From Hydrogenophaga sp. (GTDB taxonomy: Bacteria > Pseudomonadota > Gammaproteobacteria > Burkholderiales > Burkholderiaceae_C): a DNA stretch of 64,000 nucleotides. The position numbers were made by a program, and so were the translations under genes. Shown here piece after piece: positions 26,169 to 35,700 of the stretch. Position 1 is the first letter of the stretch; each line of letters begins with the position of its first letter. The stretch is taken from assembly GCA_016741995.1 (NCBI GenBank), contig JACVCO010000007.1:124001-188000 (forward strand), in the 5' to 3' direction. The notes under the pieces are model-generated. The model had not been told where the DNA came from, did no database searches, and worked only from the letters and a program-made list of their open reading frames with translations.

Positions 26169-27338
26169 TCAGAGGTCCACCCAGGTCGCGCCGGCGGTCG
26201 ACGAGCGCACGGCCGCTTCGATGAAGGCGACGCCATGGATGCCGTCCTCGATGGTGGGGAAGCCCACCTCCGCAGGCAGCGGCTTTCCTTCGCGCGCGGC
26301 GTGGATCGCCTGCGCGATCTCGCCATAGACCGTGGCGAAGCCTTCGAGGTAGCCCTCGGGGTGGCCCGAGGGCAGGCGCGTCACGCGCGCGGCGTCCGCG
26401 TTGGCGGCGGCGGTGCCGCGCGAGACGGTGCGCGGCGCCTCGCCGAAGGGTGTGAAGCGCAACTGGTTGGGTTGCTCCTGCTGCCACTCAAGGCCGGCGC
26501 GGCTGCCGTAGATGCGCAGGCGCAACGCGTTCTCGTTGCCCGGCGCCACCTGGCTGGCCCACAGCAGGCCGCGCGCGCCGTTGGCGTAGCGCAGCATCAC
26601 CTGCACGTTGTCGTCCAGCGCGCGGCCGGGCACGAAGGTGCTGAGCTCGGCGCACAGCTGCACCGGCTGCAGGCCGCTCACGAAACCCGCGAGCTGGTAG
26701 GCGTGCGTGCCGATGTCGCCGACACAACCGCCGGCGCCCGAGCGCTGCGGGTCGGTGCGCCAGGCGGCCTGTTTCTGGCCGGTGGATTCCAGGGGCTCGG
26801 TCAACCAGTCCTGCGGGTACTCGACCTGCACCAGGCGGATGTCGCCGAGCGCGCCCTCGCGCACCAGGCGCCGCGCGTGGCGCACCATGGGATAGCCCGA
26901 GTAGTTGTAGGTGACGGCGAACAGCCGGCCGCTGGACTGCGTGAGCGCGCGCAGGCGTTCGGCGTCGGCCAGCGTGGTGGTCACCGGCTTGTCGCAGATC
27001 ACGTGGATGCCCGCGGCCAGGAAGGCCTGGGCGGCGGGCGCGTGCTGGTGATTGGGGGTGACGATGGCCACCGCTTCGATGCCGTCGGGGCGCGCGGCTT
27101 CTTCGCGCGCCATGGTCTGGTAGTCGGCATAGCCGCGCGCCAGCCCGAGGGCGGCGGCCGAGCGCAGCGCCTTGTCGGGCGTGGACGAGAGCGCGCCCGC
27201 CACGAGTTCGTAGTGGTCGTCCAGGCGCGCGGCGATGCGGTGCACCGCGCCGATGAAGGCGCCTTCGCCGCCACCCACCATGCCCAGGCGGATGCGCCGG
27301 TGCGCGTTCGCCGCGGGCCCGCTGGCTTCAATGGTCAT
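26169..27338 (-). CDS. Gfo/Idh/MocA family oxidoreductase
   Basis: The 389-aa protein has an N-terminal Rossmann fold (RIRLGMVGGGEGAFIGAVH), the EAVAIVTPNHQHAPAA segment and the family lysine in HVICDKPVTT. The C-terminal domain follows GGCVGDIGTHAYQLAGF, with the conserved GTH. Members oxidise or reduce sugars, inositols and related compounds with NAD(P). It sits between a TIM-barrel epimerase and an RbsA-like ATPase, overlapping the former by 4 nt, so it probably acts on the same imported sugar. The exact substrate is unknown. Confidence 0.87.
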   Translation of the reverse strand: MTIEASGPAANAHRRIRLGMVGGGEGAFIGAVHRIAARLDDHYELVAGALSSTPDKALRSAAALGLARGYADYQTMAREEAARPDGIEAVAIVTPNHQHAPAAQAFLAAGIHVICDKPVTTTLADAERLRALTQSSGRLFAVTYNYSGYPMVRHARRLVREGALGDIRLVQVEYPQDWLTEPLESTGQKQAAWRTDPQRSGAGGCVGDIGTHAYQLAGFVSGLQPVQLCAELSTFVPGRALDDNVQVMLRYANGARGLLWASQVAPGNENALRLRIYGSRAGLEWQQEQPNQLRFTPFGEAPRTVSRGTAAANADAARVTRLPSGHPEGYLEGFATVYGEIAQAIHAAREGKPLPAEVGFPTIEDGIHGVAFIEAAVRSSTAGATWVDL

Positions 27339-28405
27339 GCGGCCCCCTGCGTCAGGCCCAGCATGCGGCGCAGTTGCGCCGGGTCGGCATCGCCACCGGC
27401 GAAATCGTCGAACGCTTTTTCGGTGACGCGGATGATGTGGTCGCGAATGAAGACCGCGCCTTCGGCGGCACCGGCCTCGGGGTGCTTGAGGCAGCACTCC
27501 CATTCCAGCACGGCCCAGCTGTCGTAGTTGTACTGGGCCATCTTGGAAAAGATGGCGCCGAAGTCGATCTGCCCGTCACCGAGCGAGCGGAAGCGCCCCG
27601 CGCGCTGCACCCAGGGCTGGTAGCCCGAGTACACGCCCTGGCGGCCGGTGGGGCGGAACTCGGCGTCCTTGATGTGCAGGGCCTTGATGCGCTCGTGGTA
27701 GATGTCGATGAACTCGAGGTAGTCGAGCTGCTGCAGCAGGAAGTGCGACGGGTCGTAGTTGATGCAGCAGCGCGGGTGGTTGTTCACGCGCTCGAGAAAC
27801 ATCTCGAAGGTGGTGCCGTCGAACAGGTCTTCGCCGGGGTGCAGTTCGAAGCACACATGGCAGTCGGCGTCCTCGAAGGCATCGAAGATCGGGCGCCAGC
27901 GCTTGGCCAGCTCGTCGAACGCGGTCTCGATGAGGCCCGCGGGCCGTTGCGGCCAGGGGTAGAGGTAGGGCCAGGCGAGCGCGCCGGGAAAGCTCACGTT
28001 GCTCTTGAGGCCGAGGTTCTTCGAGGCCTTGGCCGACAGCAGCATCTGCTCCACCGCCCAGGCCTGGCGCGCCGCGGGCTTGCCGCGCAGCGCCTCGGGG
28101 GCGAAGCCGTCGAAGGCCTCGTCGTACGCGGGGTGCACGGCCACCAGTTGCCCCTGCAGGTGGGTGCCGAGTTCGGTGATGGCCACGCCGTTCTCGCGCG
28201 CCACACCGGCGATCTCGTCGCAGTAGGTCTTGGAGGCCGCGGCCTTCTCCATGTCGAAGATGCGTTTGTCCCACGACGGAATCTGCACGCCCTTGAAGCC
28301 CAGGCCGCCGGCCCAGCGCGTGATCGACGCCCAGGAGTCGAACGGCGCGGTGTCGCTCGCGAATTGCGCCAGGTAGATGCCCGGGCCCTTGATGTTCGTG
28401 GCCAT
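27335..28405 (-). CDS. Sugar phosphate isomerase/epimerase (xylose-isomerase-like TIM barrel)
   Basis: The 356-aa protein is an AP-endonuclease-2-type TIM barrel. Metal-ligand regions are CHVCFELHPGEDLFDG, CCINYDPSHFLLQQLD, ALHIKDAEF, and the glutamate in AVLEWECC. AAGGAG lies 7 nt before the ATG. Together with the Gfo/Idh/MocA oxidoreductase it may interconvert keto and epimeric forms of a sugar or polyol. The family is sure, the reaction is not. Confidence 0.85.
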   Translation of the reverse strand: MATNIKGPGIYLAQFASDTAPFDSWASITRWAGGLGFKGVQIPSWDKRIFDMEKAAASKTYCDEIAGVARENGVAITELGTHLQGQLVAVHPAYDEAFDGFAPEALRGKPAARQAWAVEQMLLSAKASKNLGLKSNVSFPGALAWPYLYPWPQRPAGLIETAFDELAKRWRPIFDAFEDADCHVCFELHPGEDLFDGTTFEMFLERVNNHPRCCINYDPSHFLLQQLDYLEFIDIYHERIKALHIKDAEFRPTGRQGVYSGYQPWVQRAGRFRSLGDGQIDFGAIFSKMAQYNYDSWAVLEWECCLKHPEAGAAEGAVFIRDHIIRVTEKAFDDFAGGDADPAQLRRMLGLTQGAA

Positions 28406-28425
28406 GTCTCGCTCCTTCTTGTGGT

Positions 28426-29778
28426 TCAGAGATAGCTGTTGACGAGGTGCTCGAGGCGTTCCTGCTGCGCCGAGCGCGGGCGCGGGTCGATGCCGCGCTG
28501 CGCGACGTCGCGCGCGAGGTCGTCGAGCGAGCGCTCGCCATTCAGGATGGCGCGGCCGGCCTCGCCGTCCCAGCCGGCGTAACGCTGCTGCACGTGGCGT
28601 TGCAGGGCGCCGTCCTGCAGCATCCGCTCGGCGACCAGCAGGCCGTGCGCGCACAGGTCCATGGCGGTGGCGTGGGCCCAGACCAGGTCGTCGGGGTCGA
28701 TGGACTGGCGGCGCAGCTTGGCGTCGAAGTTGAGCCCACCCACGCCCATGCCGCCGCCCTTGAGCACCTCGTACAGGGCCAGCGCCACCTGCGGCAGGTT
28801 GTTCGGGAACTGGTCGGTGTCCCAGCCCAGCAGCTCGTCGCCGCGGTTCATGTCGAGCGAGCCGAAGATGCCCAGCGCCTGCGCCATGGCGATCTCGTGC
28901 TCGAAGGTCTGCCCCGCCAGCAGCGCGTGGTTCTGCTCGATGTTGACCTTGACCTCGCGCTCCAGCCCGTGCTCGCGCAGGAAGCCGAACACGGCAGCGA
29001 CGTCGCGGTCGTACTGGTGCTTGGTGGGCTCGGCCGGCTTGGGCTCGATGAGGATCTGGCCCTTGAAGCCGATCTTGTGTTTGTGCTCGACCACCAGTTG
29101 CAGGAAGCGGCCGAGCTGCGCGAGCTCGCGCTTGAGGTCGGTGTTGAGCAGGGTCTCGTAGCCTTCGCGGCCGCCCCAGAGCACGTAGTTGGCGCCCCCC
29201 AGTTCGTGCGTCAGCTCCAGCACGTTCTTCACCTGCGCCGCGGCGTAGCTGAAGACCTCGGGGTCGGGGTTGGTGGCCGCGCCGGCCATGTAGCGCCGGT
29301 GCGAAAACAGGTTGGCCGTGCCCCACAGCAATTGCACACCGGTGTCCTGCATCTTGCGGGCGAACACCTCGCCGATGCGGCGCAGGTTGGTGTGGAACTC
29401 GGCCAGCGAGCGGCCTTCCGGGGCCACGTCGCGGTCGTGAAAGGTGAAGTACGGCGCATCGACCAGGCGGAACAGATCGAAGGCCACGTCGGCCTTGTGC
29501 AGCGCCTGCGCCATCGGGTCGCCCGCGCCGTGCCAGGGCCGCTCGAAGCTGGGGTCGCCGAAGGGGTCGGTGCCCGCCCAGCCGAAGCTGTGCCAGTAGC
29601 ACACGGCAAAGCGCAGTTGCTCCTGCATCGTTTTGCCGAGCACCAGGCGGTTCTTGTCGTAGTAGCGGTAGGCGAAGGGCTCGCGCTCACCGGGCACGAA
29701 GGCGGGGCCGCGGTAGGCCAGGGGTTGCGGGAAGCTGAAGTAGGCGGGGTGTTGGCCGCCGGTGGGTTCGTGTCTCAT
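28426..29778 (-). CDS. xylA: Xylose isomerase
   Basis: The 450-aa protein is a class II xylose isomerase, converting D-xylose to D-xylulose. Catalytic residues are seen in [10 protein letters not shown] (His-Asp pair), metal ligands in [34 protein letters not shown] and [10 protein letters not shown], and [15 protein letters not shown] near the end. It overlaps the xylulokinase gene by 4 nt (ATGA), so the two steps of xylose entry into the pentose phosphate pathway are made together. Confidence 0.95.
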   Translation of the reverse strand: MRHEPTGGQHPAYFSFPQPLAYRGPAFVPGEREPFAYRYYDKNRLVLGKTMQEQLRFAVCYWHSFGWAGTDPFGDPSFERPWHGAGDPMAQALHKADVAFDLFRLVDAPYFTFHDRDVAPEGRSLAEFHTNLRRIGEVFARKMQDTGVQLLWGTANLFSHRRYMAGAATNPDPEVFSYAAAQVKNVLELTHELGGANYVLWGGREGYETLLNTDLKRELAQLGRFLQLVVEHKHKIGFKGQILIEPKPAEPTKHQYDRDVAAVFGFLREHGLEREVKVNIEQNHALLAGQTFEHEIAMAQALGIFGSLDMNRGDELLGWDTDQFPNNLPQVALALYEVLKGGGMGVGGLNFDAKLRRQSIDPDDLVWAHATAMDLCAHGLLVAERMLQDGALQRHVQQRYAGWDGEAGRAILNGERSLDDLARDVAQRGIDPRPRSAQQERLEHLVNSYL

Positions 29779-31250
29779 GCGGATTCCGGTGTGTGTGAGG
29801 GAGGAGGCAGTTGCCGCAGCCGGCCGTACAGCCGCTGCCACTGATCGAAGGCCATGTCGTGGTGCCGCGCGCGTTGCGCGTCGGGCCCGTAGCTGCGCTG
29901 GCGTGGCGGCTTGTCGAACAGGCGCACGCCGTCGGCCGCTGCGCGCGCGAGCCTTGCGGCGCCAAGCGCGCAGCCGTGCTGCGAACCGGCCACCTGGTGC
30001 AGCGGCAGGTCCAGCACGTCGGCCAGGGTCTGGCTCCAGACGTCGGAGCGCGCACCGCCGCCGATGAGGTCCGCCTCGGCGATGGTGGTCCCGGCCGCCG
30101 CGAGCGCATCGCGCATGTCGCGAAAGGCGTAGGCCACGCCCTCGATGAGCGCGCGCGTCATGTCGGCGCGGCGGGTACCGCCCGACAGGTGCAGAAAGCC
30201 CCCGCGCACCTGGGCGTCGTTGTGGGGCGTGCGTTCACCCGACAGGTAGGGCGCGAACCAGCAGGCGCCATCGCCCGCGGCACCGGCGTCTTCCACCTCG
30301 CGCAGCAGCGTGACTTCGTCGCACCCCGTGACGCCGGCCCACCAGGCCAGGCTCGCGGCCGCCGAGAGCATCACGCCCATCTGGTGCCAGGTGCCCGGCA
30401 GGGCGTGGCAGAAGGCGTGCACCGCGCGGTCGGGCGCCGGGGCGAAGCCGGCCGTGGTGGCCCACAGCACGCCCGAGGTGCCCAGCGACAGGAAGGCATC
30501 GCCCGGCGCCACCGCACCGACGCCGACCGCCCCCGCCGCGTTGTCGCCGGCGCCACCGGCCAGCACGGGCGCGTGTTCGAAGCCCCAGCGCGACACCCAC
30601 TCGGGGCGCAACGTGCCCGCGGGCTCGCTGCCTTCCACCAGCCGGGGCATGTGCCGCTCGTCGAGCCCGCAGGCCGCCAGCAGCGACGCACTCCAGGCGC
30701 GCGCCCCCACGTCGAGCCACAAGGTGCCGGAGGCGTCGGACATGTCTTCGGCGAATTCGCCGCCGAGCTGCCAGCGCAGCCAGGCCTTGGGCAGCAGCAC
30801 CTTGGCGACGCGCGCGAACACCTCGGGCTCGTGTTCGCGCACCCACAGCAGCTTGGGCGCGGTGAAGCCGGGCATGGCCGGGTTGCCGGTGCGCTGGCGC
30901 AAGCCCAGGGCGGGTGCTTCCAGTTGCTCGCACTGCGCCGCGCTGCGCCCGTCGTTCCACAGCATGCAGGGGCGCAGCGTCGCGCCATCGGCCGCCAGCA
31001 GGGTGGCCCCGTGCATCTGGCCCGACAGGCCGATCGCGCGCACGGCGGCCAGCGCGCGCGGGTGCTCGGCTTTCAGCGCGTCCAGGCAATCGCAGGTGGC
31101 ACGCCACCAGTCGGCCGGGTCTTGCTCGGACCAACCGGGGTGCGGCCGGCTCACCGTGAGCGGCGCGCTGGCGACGGCCCGTTGCCGGCCGTCTTCCAGC
31201 AGCAAGGCCTTCACGCCGGACGTGCCGAGATCGATGCCCAGGGTGATCAC
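29775..31250 (-). CDS. xylB: Xylulokinase
   Basis: The 491-aa FGGY-family kinase has [16 protein letters not shown] (phosphate 1), the substrate contacts [24 protein letters not shown] and the C-terminal [19 protein letters not shown]. It phosphorylates D-xylulose to xylulose 5-phosphate. The GTG start at 31250 is chosen because it overlaps the lacI stop as GTGA and brings the ATP-binding motif to the N-terminus, as usual for the family. Confidence 0.93.
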   Translation of the reverse strand: MITLGIDLGTSGVKALLLEDGRQRAVASAPLTVSRPHPGWSEQDPADWWRATCDCLDALKAEHPRALAAVRAIGLSGQMHGATLLAADGATLRPCMLWNDGRSAAQCEQLEAPALGLRQRTGNPAMPGFTAPKLLWVREHEPEVFARVAKVLLPKAWLRWQLGGEFAEDMSDASGTLWLDVGARAWSASLLAACGLDERHMPRLVEGSEPAGTLRPEWVSRWGFEHAPVLAGGAGDNAAGAVGVGAVAPGDAFLSLGTSGVLWATTAGFAPAPDRAVHAFCHALPGTWHQMGVMLSAAASLAWWAGVTGCDEVTLLREVEDAGAAGDGACWFAPYLSGERTPHNDAQVRGGFLHLSGGTRRADMTRALIEGVAYAFRDMRDALAAAGTTIAEADLIGGGARSDVWSQTLADVLDLPLHQVAGSQHGCALGAARLARAAADGVRLFDKPPRQRSYGPDAQRARHHDMAFDQWQRLYGRLRQLPPPSHTPESA

Positions 31251-32296
31251 GGCAGGTTGTCCTTGAGGTAGATGTCGATGCGGATGCGCTCCTGGTCCGC
31301 GTGCACCGGTTCGCGCGTGACGCGCGCCAGCGCCTGCCGCAAGGCGGAGCGGATCTCGTGCCCCGCGTCCTGGTTGATCACCGCGTCCATCGTGCCGTCG
31401 AGCAGATCGGTGCGCGCCGCGGGCGTGAGTTCGTGGCCCACGAACACCACGTCGTGCGCACGACCGCCCGCCTTGAGCGCCGCCGAAATGCCGGGGTTGC
31501 CCGCGCCGACGCTGTAGATCGCGCGCAGGCGCGGGTGCTCGGCCAGCAGTTGCTGCACCAGCACCTCGTTGAGCGCGGGCGAGTCCTTGCCCTGCACGGT
31601 GGGCAGCACGGTCAGGTGCGCGAACTCGGCCGACATCACCTGGTTGAAGCCCAGGCTGCGCTCCGCGTGGTCGCGCAGCGACAGGCTGCCGGCGACGACG
31701 CCGACCTCGCCCGGCTCGCGCCCGACGAAACGCCCGAGCAGGCTGGCCGCCGTGCGCCCCGCCGCCACGTTGTCGATGCCCACGTAGGCGTGGCGCCGCG
31801 AGCGGGGCACGTCGGACACGAGCGTGATCACGTCGCACCCGCTCTCGACGAGGCCATCGATGGCGTTCTGCACGAGGGGGTGGTCCAGGCCCATGACGAT
31901 CGCCATGTCGCACTGCCCCTGCAGGGAGCGCACGAGATCGGCCAGGCGCTGCGGCTCGAAGACATCGACCGCCAGGGTCTGCACGCTCGCGCGGTGGTCT
32001 TCCAGCCAGGCGCGGTTGGCCGCCAGCTCGGCCTGCAACTGGGTGACGAACGGGTTGTTGCCGGACGGCAGGACCACGCACAGGCGGTGCGAGCGCGTGC
32101 GCGCCAGCCGCGCGGCGGCGGGGTCGGGGCGGTAGTTCAGGCGCGCCACGGCCTCGCGCACCCGGGCGATGGACTTGGCGTGCACCCCGGCGCGGTTGTT
32201 GAGCACGCGATCGGCCGTGGCCAGGCTCACCCGGGCCTCACGCGCCACGTCGCTGAGCGTGGCGCGTCCGGAGGCGGTTTCGGCTTTGAATGACAT
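31247..32296 (-). CDS. LacI family repressor of the xylose/sugar operon
   Basis: The 349-aa protein has a LacI helix-turn-helix (ATLSDVAREARVSLATADRVLNN, about residues 11-33) with hinge helix and a periplasmic-binding-protein-like effector domain (VVLPSGNNPFVTQLQAEL; DMAIVMGLDHPLVQNAID; YVGIDNVAAGRTAASLL). It is the first gene of its own operon (lacI-xylB-xylA-epimerase-oxidoreductase-ABC). A perfect 28-bp palindrome begins 4 bp before the ATG, strongly suggesting autorepression. Xylose or a derived sugar is the likely inducer. Confidence 0.88.
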   Translation of the reverse strand: MSFKAETASGRATLSDVAREARVSLATADRVLNNRAGVHAKSIARVREAVARLNYRPDPAAARLARTRSHRLCVVLPSGNNPFVTQLQAELAANRAWLEDHRASVQTLAVDVFEPQRLADLVRSLQGQCDMAIVMGLDHPLVQNAIDGLVESGCDVITLVSDVPRSRRHAYVGIDNVAAGRTAASLLGRFVGREPGEVGVVAGSLSLRDHAERSLGFNQVMSAEFAHLTVLPTVQGKDSPALNEVLVQQLLAEHPRLRAIYSVGAGNPGISAALKAGGRAHDVVFVGHELTPAARTDLLDGTMDAVINQDAGHEIRSALRQALARVTREPVHADQERIRIDIYLKDNLP

Positions 32297-32300
32297 GCCC

Positions 32301-32328
32301 CGATATTGAGGTACGTACCTCAATATCG
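32301..32328. promoter_or_regulatory. Perfect 28-bp palindromic operator upstream of lacI-type gene
   Basis: CGATATTGAGGTAC is followed directly by its exact reverse complement (axis between 32314 and 32315). It lies 4 bp upstream of the repressor start and so covers the ribosome-binding region. LacI-family proteins bind such symmetric sites. Confidence 0.85.
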
Positions 32329-32440
32329 GATTCAGGGTTTACGCCAAGCACCCCTTATGGCGATTTTTGCAATGGGAAATCAACCGGATTTTCGGGTCGC
32401 ACGGGTGAGGTGCGGCCGTCATTCCGTACCTCGGCAACCC

Positions 32441-33823
32441 TCAGGCGCGCGGCGCCCGGGCCGCCGGGGTGCCCGGGTGAACCCGGTGGATCGGCGCCGC
32501 GGCCACCGCGCGCCGGGCCAGTTCGCGGGCTTTGTGCATCAGGGCACGCGCGTCCCAATCGGGCGGCCAGCCCTGCCACAGGCGCACGCGGCCCTGCACC
32601 ACCACCGCCTCGATCTGCCCGCGGTGGGCCAGACGCACCAGCTCCCAGGGCAGGTCCCACGAGGGGGTGAGCTCGGGCACGTCGAGGTCGACGAGAAGGA
32701 AGTCCGCCGCCAGGCCGGGGGCGATGCGGCCCGTGACCGCGCCGAGCGCCGCGGCGTCGGCGCCCGCGGCCGTGGCCATGTTCAGCCAGGTGTGGCCGGC
32801 GCCGGTGGAGAAGTCGCCCACGTCCAGCCCGCTGGTCAGGCGCTGCGCGGTTTCGGCGGCGTCCATGAGCCGGAAGCCGTCGCTGCGCGTGCCGTCGGTG
32901 CCCAGGCCCAGGCGGATGCCCAGGCCCTGCATGAGCCAGGCGGGTGCCACGGCGTTGCCCTTCCAGGCGCTGGCCACGGGGTTGTAGCTGACCGCGGCGC
33001 CGTGGTCGCGCAGCAGCGCGAGTTCGCGCGGCGTGACCATGGTGGCGTGGGCCGCCAGCAGCTCCGGCCCGAGGGCCCCGGCGTGTTCCAGCACCTCCAG
33101 CGGCCGCAGGCCGCGCGCGATCAGCGAGCGCTCCACCGAGGCCAGGTGCTCGTTGAGGTGGACCTGGAAGGCCACGCCCGCCTCGCGGCACAGGGCGGCC
33201 ACGCGCGCGAGCATGCGGTCGCTGGCCGCTTCGGGGATGGAGATGCCCAGCGAGGGGTGAATCAGGTCGCCCGCGCGCGGCGCGGCCAGGTGGCGCTCGG
33301 CGTCGGCCTCGATCTGCCGCGCCCCGGCCTCATCCACCCCGGCGTCATTGCAGATGCGCGCCAGCACGCAGCGGATGCCGCTCTCGCGCACCGCGGCCTC
33401 GATGGCCTCCAGGCCGCGCTCGGAGCGCGTGCCGGCATCGCACACCGTGGTGAAGCCCCCGCGCAGGGCCTCGAGCGCCGCCAGTTGGGCCGACGCATGC
33501 AAGGCCTCGTCATCAAGGTGCTGTTCCAGCGGCACCCAGATGCGGCGGAAGATCTCCGACGGCTCGCCAAACGCCAGCGCCTTGCCGAACGACTGCGTGA
33601 GGTGGTGATGCGTATCGACGAAGCCCGGCATGAGCAGGCGGCCGGGCAGCGCCACGGCCTGCAACTGCGGATGCCGGGCCTGCAGTTGCGCCGCCGGCCC
33701 GACCTCGACGAAGCGGCCGTCGCGAACGAGCACGGCCTGATCGGCCAGGGGCACGCCATCGATCAGCGTGAGCCCGGCTTGCAGCAGCAGTTCGCGGGCA
33801 TTCAGGTCTTGGAGCAGGTTCAT
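32441..33823 (-). CDS. Amidohydrolase of the AtzA/TrzN/8-oxoguanine deaminase group
   Basis: The 460-aa metal-dependent hydrolase has the HxH metal motif in FVDTHHHLTQSFGK, later histidines in FQVHLNEHLASVE and AAHATMVTPREL, and the aspartate in LGLGTDGTRSDGFR. Members deaminate or dechlorinate purines, pyrimidines and triazines. It is the last gene of an operon with a Bug-type receptor and a TauE/SafE permease, so its substrate may be an imported N-heterocycle. The exact substrate cannot be told. Confidence 0.85.
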   Translation of the reverse strand: MNLLQDLNARELLLQAGLTLIDGVPLADQAVLVRDGRFVEVGPAAQLQARHPQLQAVALPGRLLMPGFVDTHHHLTQSFGKALAFGEPSEIFRRIWVPLEQHLDDEALHASAQLAALEALRGGFTTVCDAGTRSERGLEAIEAAVRESGIRCVLARICNDAGVDEAGARQIEADAERHLAAPRAGDLIHPSLGISIPEAASDRMLARVAALCREAGVAFQVHLNEHLASVERSLIARGLRPLEVLEHAGALGPELLAAHATMVTPRELALLRDHGAAVSYNPVASAWKGNAVAPAWLMQGLGIRLGLGTDGTRSDGFRLMDAAETAQRLTSGLDVGDFSTGAGHTWLNMATAAGADAAALGAVTGRIAPGLAADFLLVDLDVPELTPSWDLPWELVRLAHRGQIEAVVVQGRVRLWQGWPPDWDARALMHKARELARRAVAAAPIHRVHPGTPAARAPRA

Positions 33824-33836
33824 GGCAGCGGAGGTA

Positions 33837-34571
33837 TCAGGAAAGAACAAACCAGACGCCGGTGAGCAGGAGCACGCCCGCGGTGAGCGACTGCAGCACG
33901 CGCACGTCGCGCCCGGCCGCGAGCCGGCGCCCGGCCCAGGCACCCAGCACCAGCGCGACGGCGACACCGGCACCGAGGAGGAGATCGAGGCGGCCCGCCA
34001 GCGCATGCGCGGTGCTGGCGGCCACGGCAATGGGCAACTGGATCAACTGGGCCGCCACGACCGAGCGCGCCAGCGGGCGCTGCGCCAGCATCAGCAGCGG
34101 CAACAGCAACACCGGCCCGCCCGTGCCCGAGAGCGCCGAGCCCAGGCCCACCGCCCCGCCGATCAAGACCTGCGCACGGGCATCGGGCCAGGGCTTCTCC
34201 GGTGAGGCACTGGTGCGCCGCAACCGCCACAAGGCGTGCAGGCCGCTGGCCAGCGCCAGCAGCCCGATCCACCAGCGGATCGCGACGCCGGGCACCCAGC
34301 CGGTGAGCAGGGCACCGGCGACGGCACCGAGCAGTGCGGCCAGCAGCAGCGGCCACTCCTGGCTGACGCGGGCCAGCAGACCCGGCCCGGTGAGCGCAAA
34401 CGCCCCGGTGACGAGAAACGCGAGGCTGGCGGCCGCGATGGCCACCGGCAGCGGAACGCCGATCAGGCTGGTGAGGGCGGGGACCACCAACACGCCACCG
34501 ATGGCCGTGGCGCCGATGGCCACGCCCGCCAGCGCAATCACCAGCCAGGCCAGGGCTTCGCCGGCGCTCAT
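33837..34571 (-). CDS. TauE/SafE family membrane exporter/permease
   Basis: The 244-aa protein has about eight hydrophobic segments and the TauE/SafE pattern with two similar halves (GATAIGGVLVVPALTSLIG and GLGSALSGTGGPVLLLPLLM). Members are usually anion (sulfite, sulfoacetate) exporters, but some are linked to uptake. It is encoded between a Bug-type receptor and an amidohydrolase; it could transport the same compound or its breakdown product. Confidence 0.82.
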   Translation of the reverse strand: MSAGEALAWLVIALAGVAIGATAIGGVLVVPALTSLIGVPLPVAIAAASLAFLVTGAFALTGPGLLARVSQEWPLLLAALLGAVAGALLTGWVPGVAIRWWIGLLALASGLHALWRLRRTSASPEKPWPDARAQVLIGGAVGLGSALSGTGGPVLLLPLLMLAQRPLARSVVAAQLIQLPIAVAASTAHALAGRLDLLLGAGVAVALVLGAWAGRRLAAGRDVRVLQSLTAGVLLLTGVWFVLS

Positions 34572-34593
34572 CGGTGTCGGCCCATGTGGCGCA

Positions 34594-35586
34594 TCACTCG
34601 GGCTGGATACCCGCGGCCTTGACGGCGGCGGCCAGGGTCTCGCGCTCGAGCTTGAGCAGGGCGGCGAATTCCGCGCGCTCGATCACCATCGGCTTGAGAC
34701 CCGCGGTGCCCATCTTCTCGACGAGGCCCGGGTCCTTGAGGGCTTCGCGCACGGCACCGGCCAGGCGGGCCACGATCGCCGCGTCGGTGCCGGCGGGTGC
34801 CAGCAGGCCGTACCAGGAGTCCACGTCCACGGTCTTCAACGCCGGGGTTTCGGCCAGCGCGGGGACGTCGGGCAGCGAAGGCCAACGCTGGCGCGAGGTC
34901 ACGCCGTAGGCCTTGACCTTGCCGTCCTTGATGAAGGGCTGGGCCAGGGTGACGGGCATCACCGCGAGCTCGATCAGGCCCGAGGACACCTCGGTCAGCA
35001 CCTGCGGCCCGTTCTTGTAGGGCACGTGGACGACGTCGATGCCGGCGCTGAGCTTGATGATCTCGGCCGTCAGGTGCATGGAGGTGCCCACACCATCGGT
35101 GCCGTAGTTGAGTTTGCCGGGCGACTGGCGCGCCATGGCGATCACGTCGGCCGTGGCGGGCGCGGCCAGCCGGGGGCTGCCGATGAGCACGAAGGGCGAA
35201 CTGGCCACGGTGGCCACGGGCGCGAAATCCTTGAGCGCGTCGTAGCGCACGATCGAGGGCTTGACCACCGGCGCGACGTTGATCGGGCTGGCCACGGCGA
35301 ACAGCAGCGTGTAGCCGTCGGGCGCGGCACGGGCCACGCGCTGGCTGCCGATGGTGCCGGAGGCGCCGGCCACGTTCTCCACGACGAACGGCTGCTTCAG
35401 GCGCTCGCTCAGCGCCTGCAACGCCAGCCGCGCGGCCGAGTCGACGCTGCCACCGGGCGCAAAAGGCACCACCACGGTGACCGGGCGGCTGGGGTAGTCG
35501 CTGGCCTGCGCCAGCGTGGTGCCTGCGACGCAAGCCAGGGTGGTGGCGAGCAACAGGCGGCGGGTGAGATGCGGTATCGAGGCCAT
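34594..35586 (-). CDS. Tripartite tricarboxylate transporter receptor (Bug/TctC family)
   Basis: The 330-aa protein has a signal peptide (TRRLLLATTLACVAGTTLA) and the Bug fold: YPSRPVTVVVPFAPGGSVDSAARLALQAL, ENVAGASGTIGSQRVARAAPDGYTLL, DVVHVPYKNGPQVLTEVSSGLIEL and AYGVTSRQRWPSLPDVPALAE. No TctA/TctB permease adjoins it, as is usual for the many Bug receptors of Burkholderiales. It is divergent from a GntR regulator gene. Confidence 0.9.
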   Translation of the reverse strand: MASIPHLTRRLLLATTLACVAGTTLAQASDYPSRPVTVVVPFAPGGSVDSAARLALQALSERLKQPFVVENVAGASGTIGSQRVARAAPDGYTLLFAVASPINVAPVVKPSIVRYDALKDFAPVATVASSPFVLIGSPRLAAPATADVIAMARQSPGKLNYGTDGVGTSMHLTAEIIKLSAGIDVVHVPYKNGPQVLTEVSSGLIELAVMPVTLAQPFIKDGKVKAYGVTSRQRWPSLPDVPALAETPALKTVDVDSWYGLLAPAGTDAAIVARLAGAVREALKDPGLVEKMGTAGLKPMVIERAEFAALLKLERETLAAAVKAAGIQPE

Positions 35587-35636
35587 GGGAAACTCCTGTC
35601 CTGGACGAAAAGGCACCAAGCTGGTGGGCGGATTCA

Positions 35637-35652
35637 ACTTGATATAACAAGT
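35637..35652. promoter_or_regulatory. Candidate GntR operator
   Basis: ACTTG-N6-CAAGT forms a symmetric 16-bp site in the AT-rich part of the 114-bp region between the Bug receptor gene and the divergent GntR gene. Its shape fits HutC-type operators. Confidence 0.6.
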
Positions 35653-35700
35653 CATGACAAGAGAAGCAAGCAACGTTCCAGCCCTGACCGGAACGACCCC

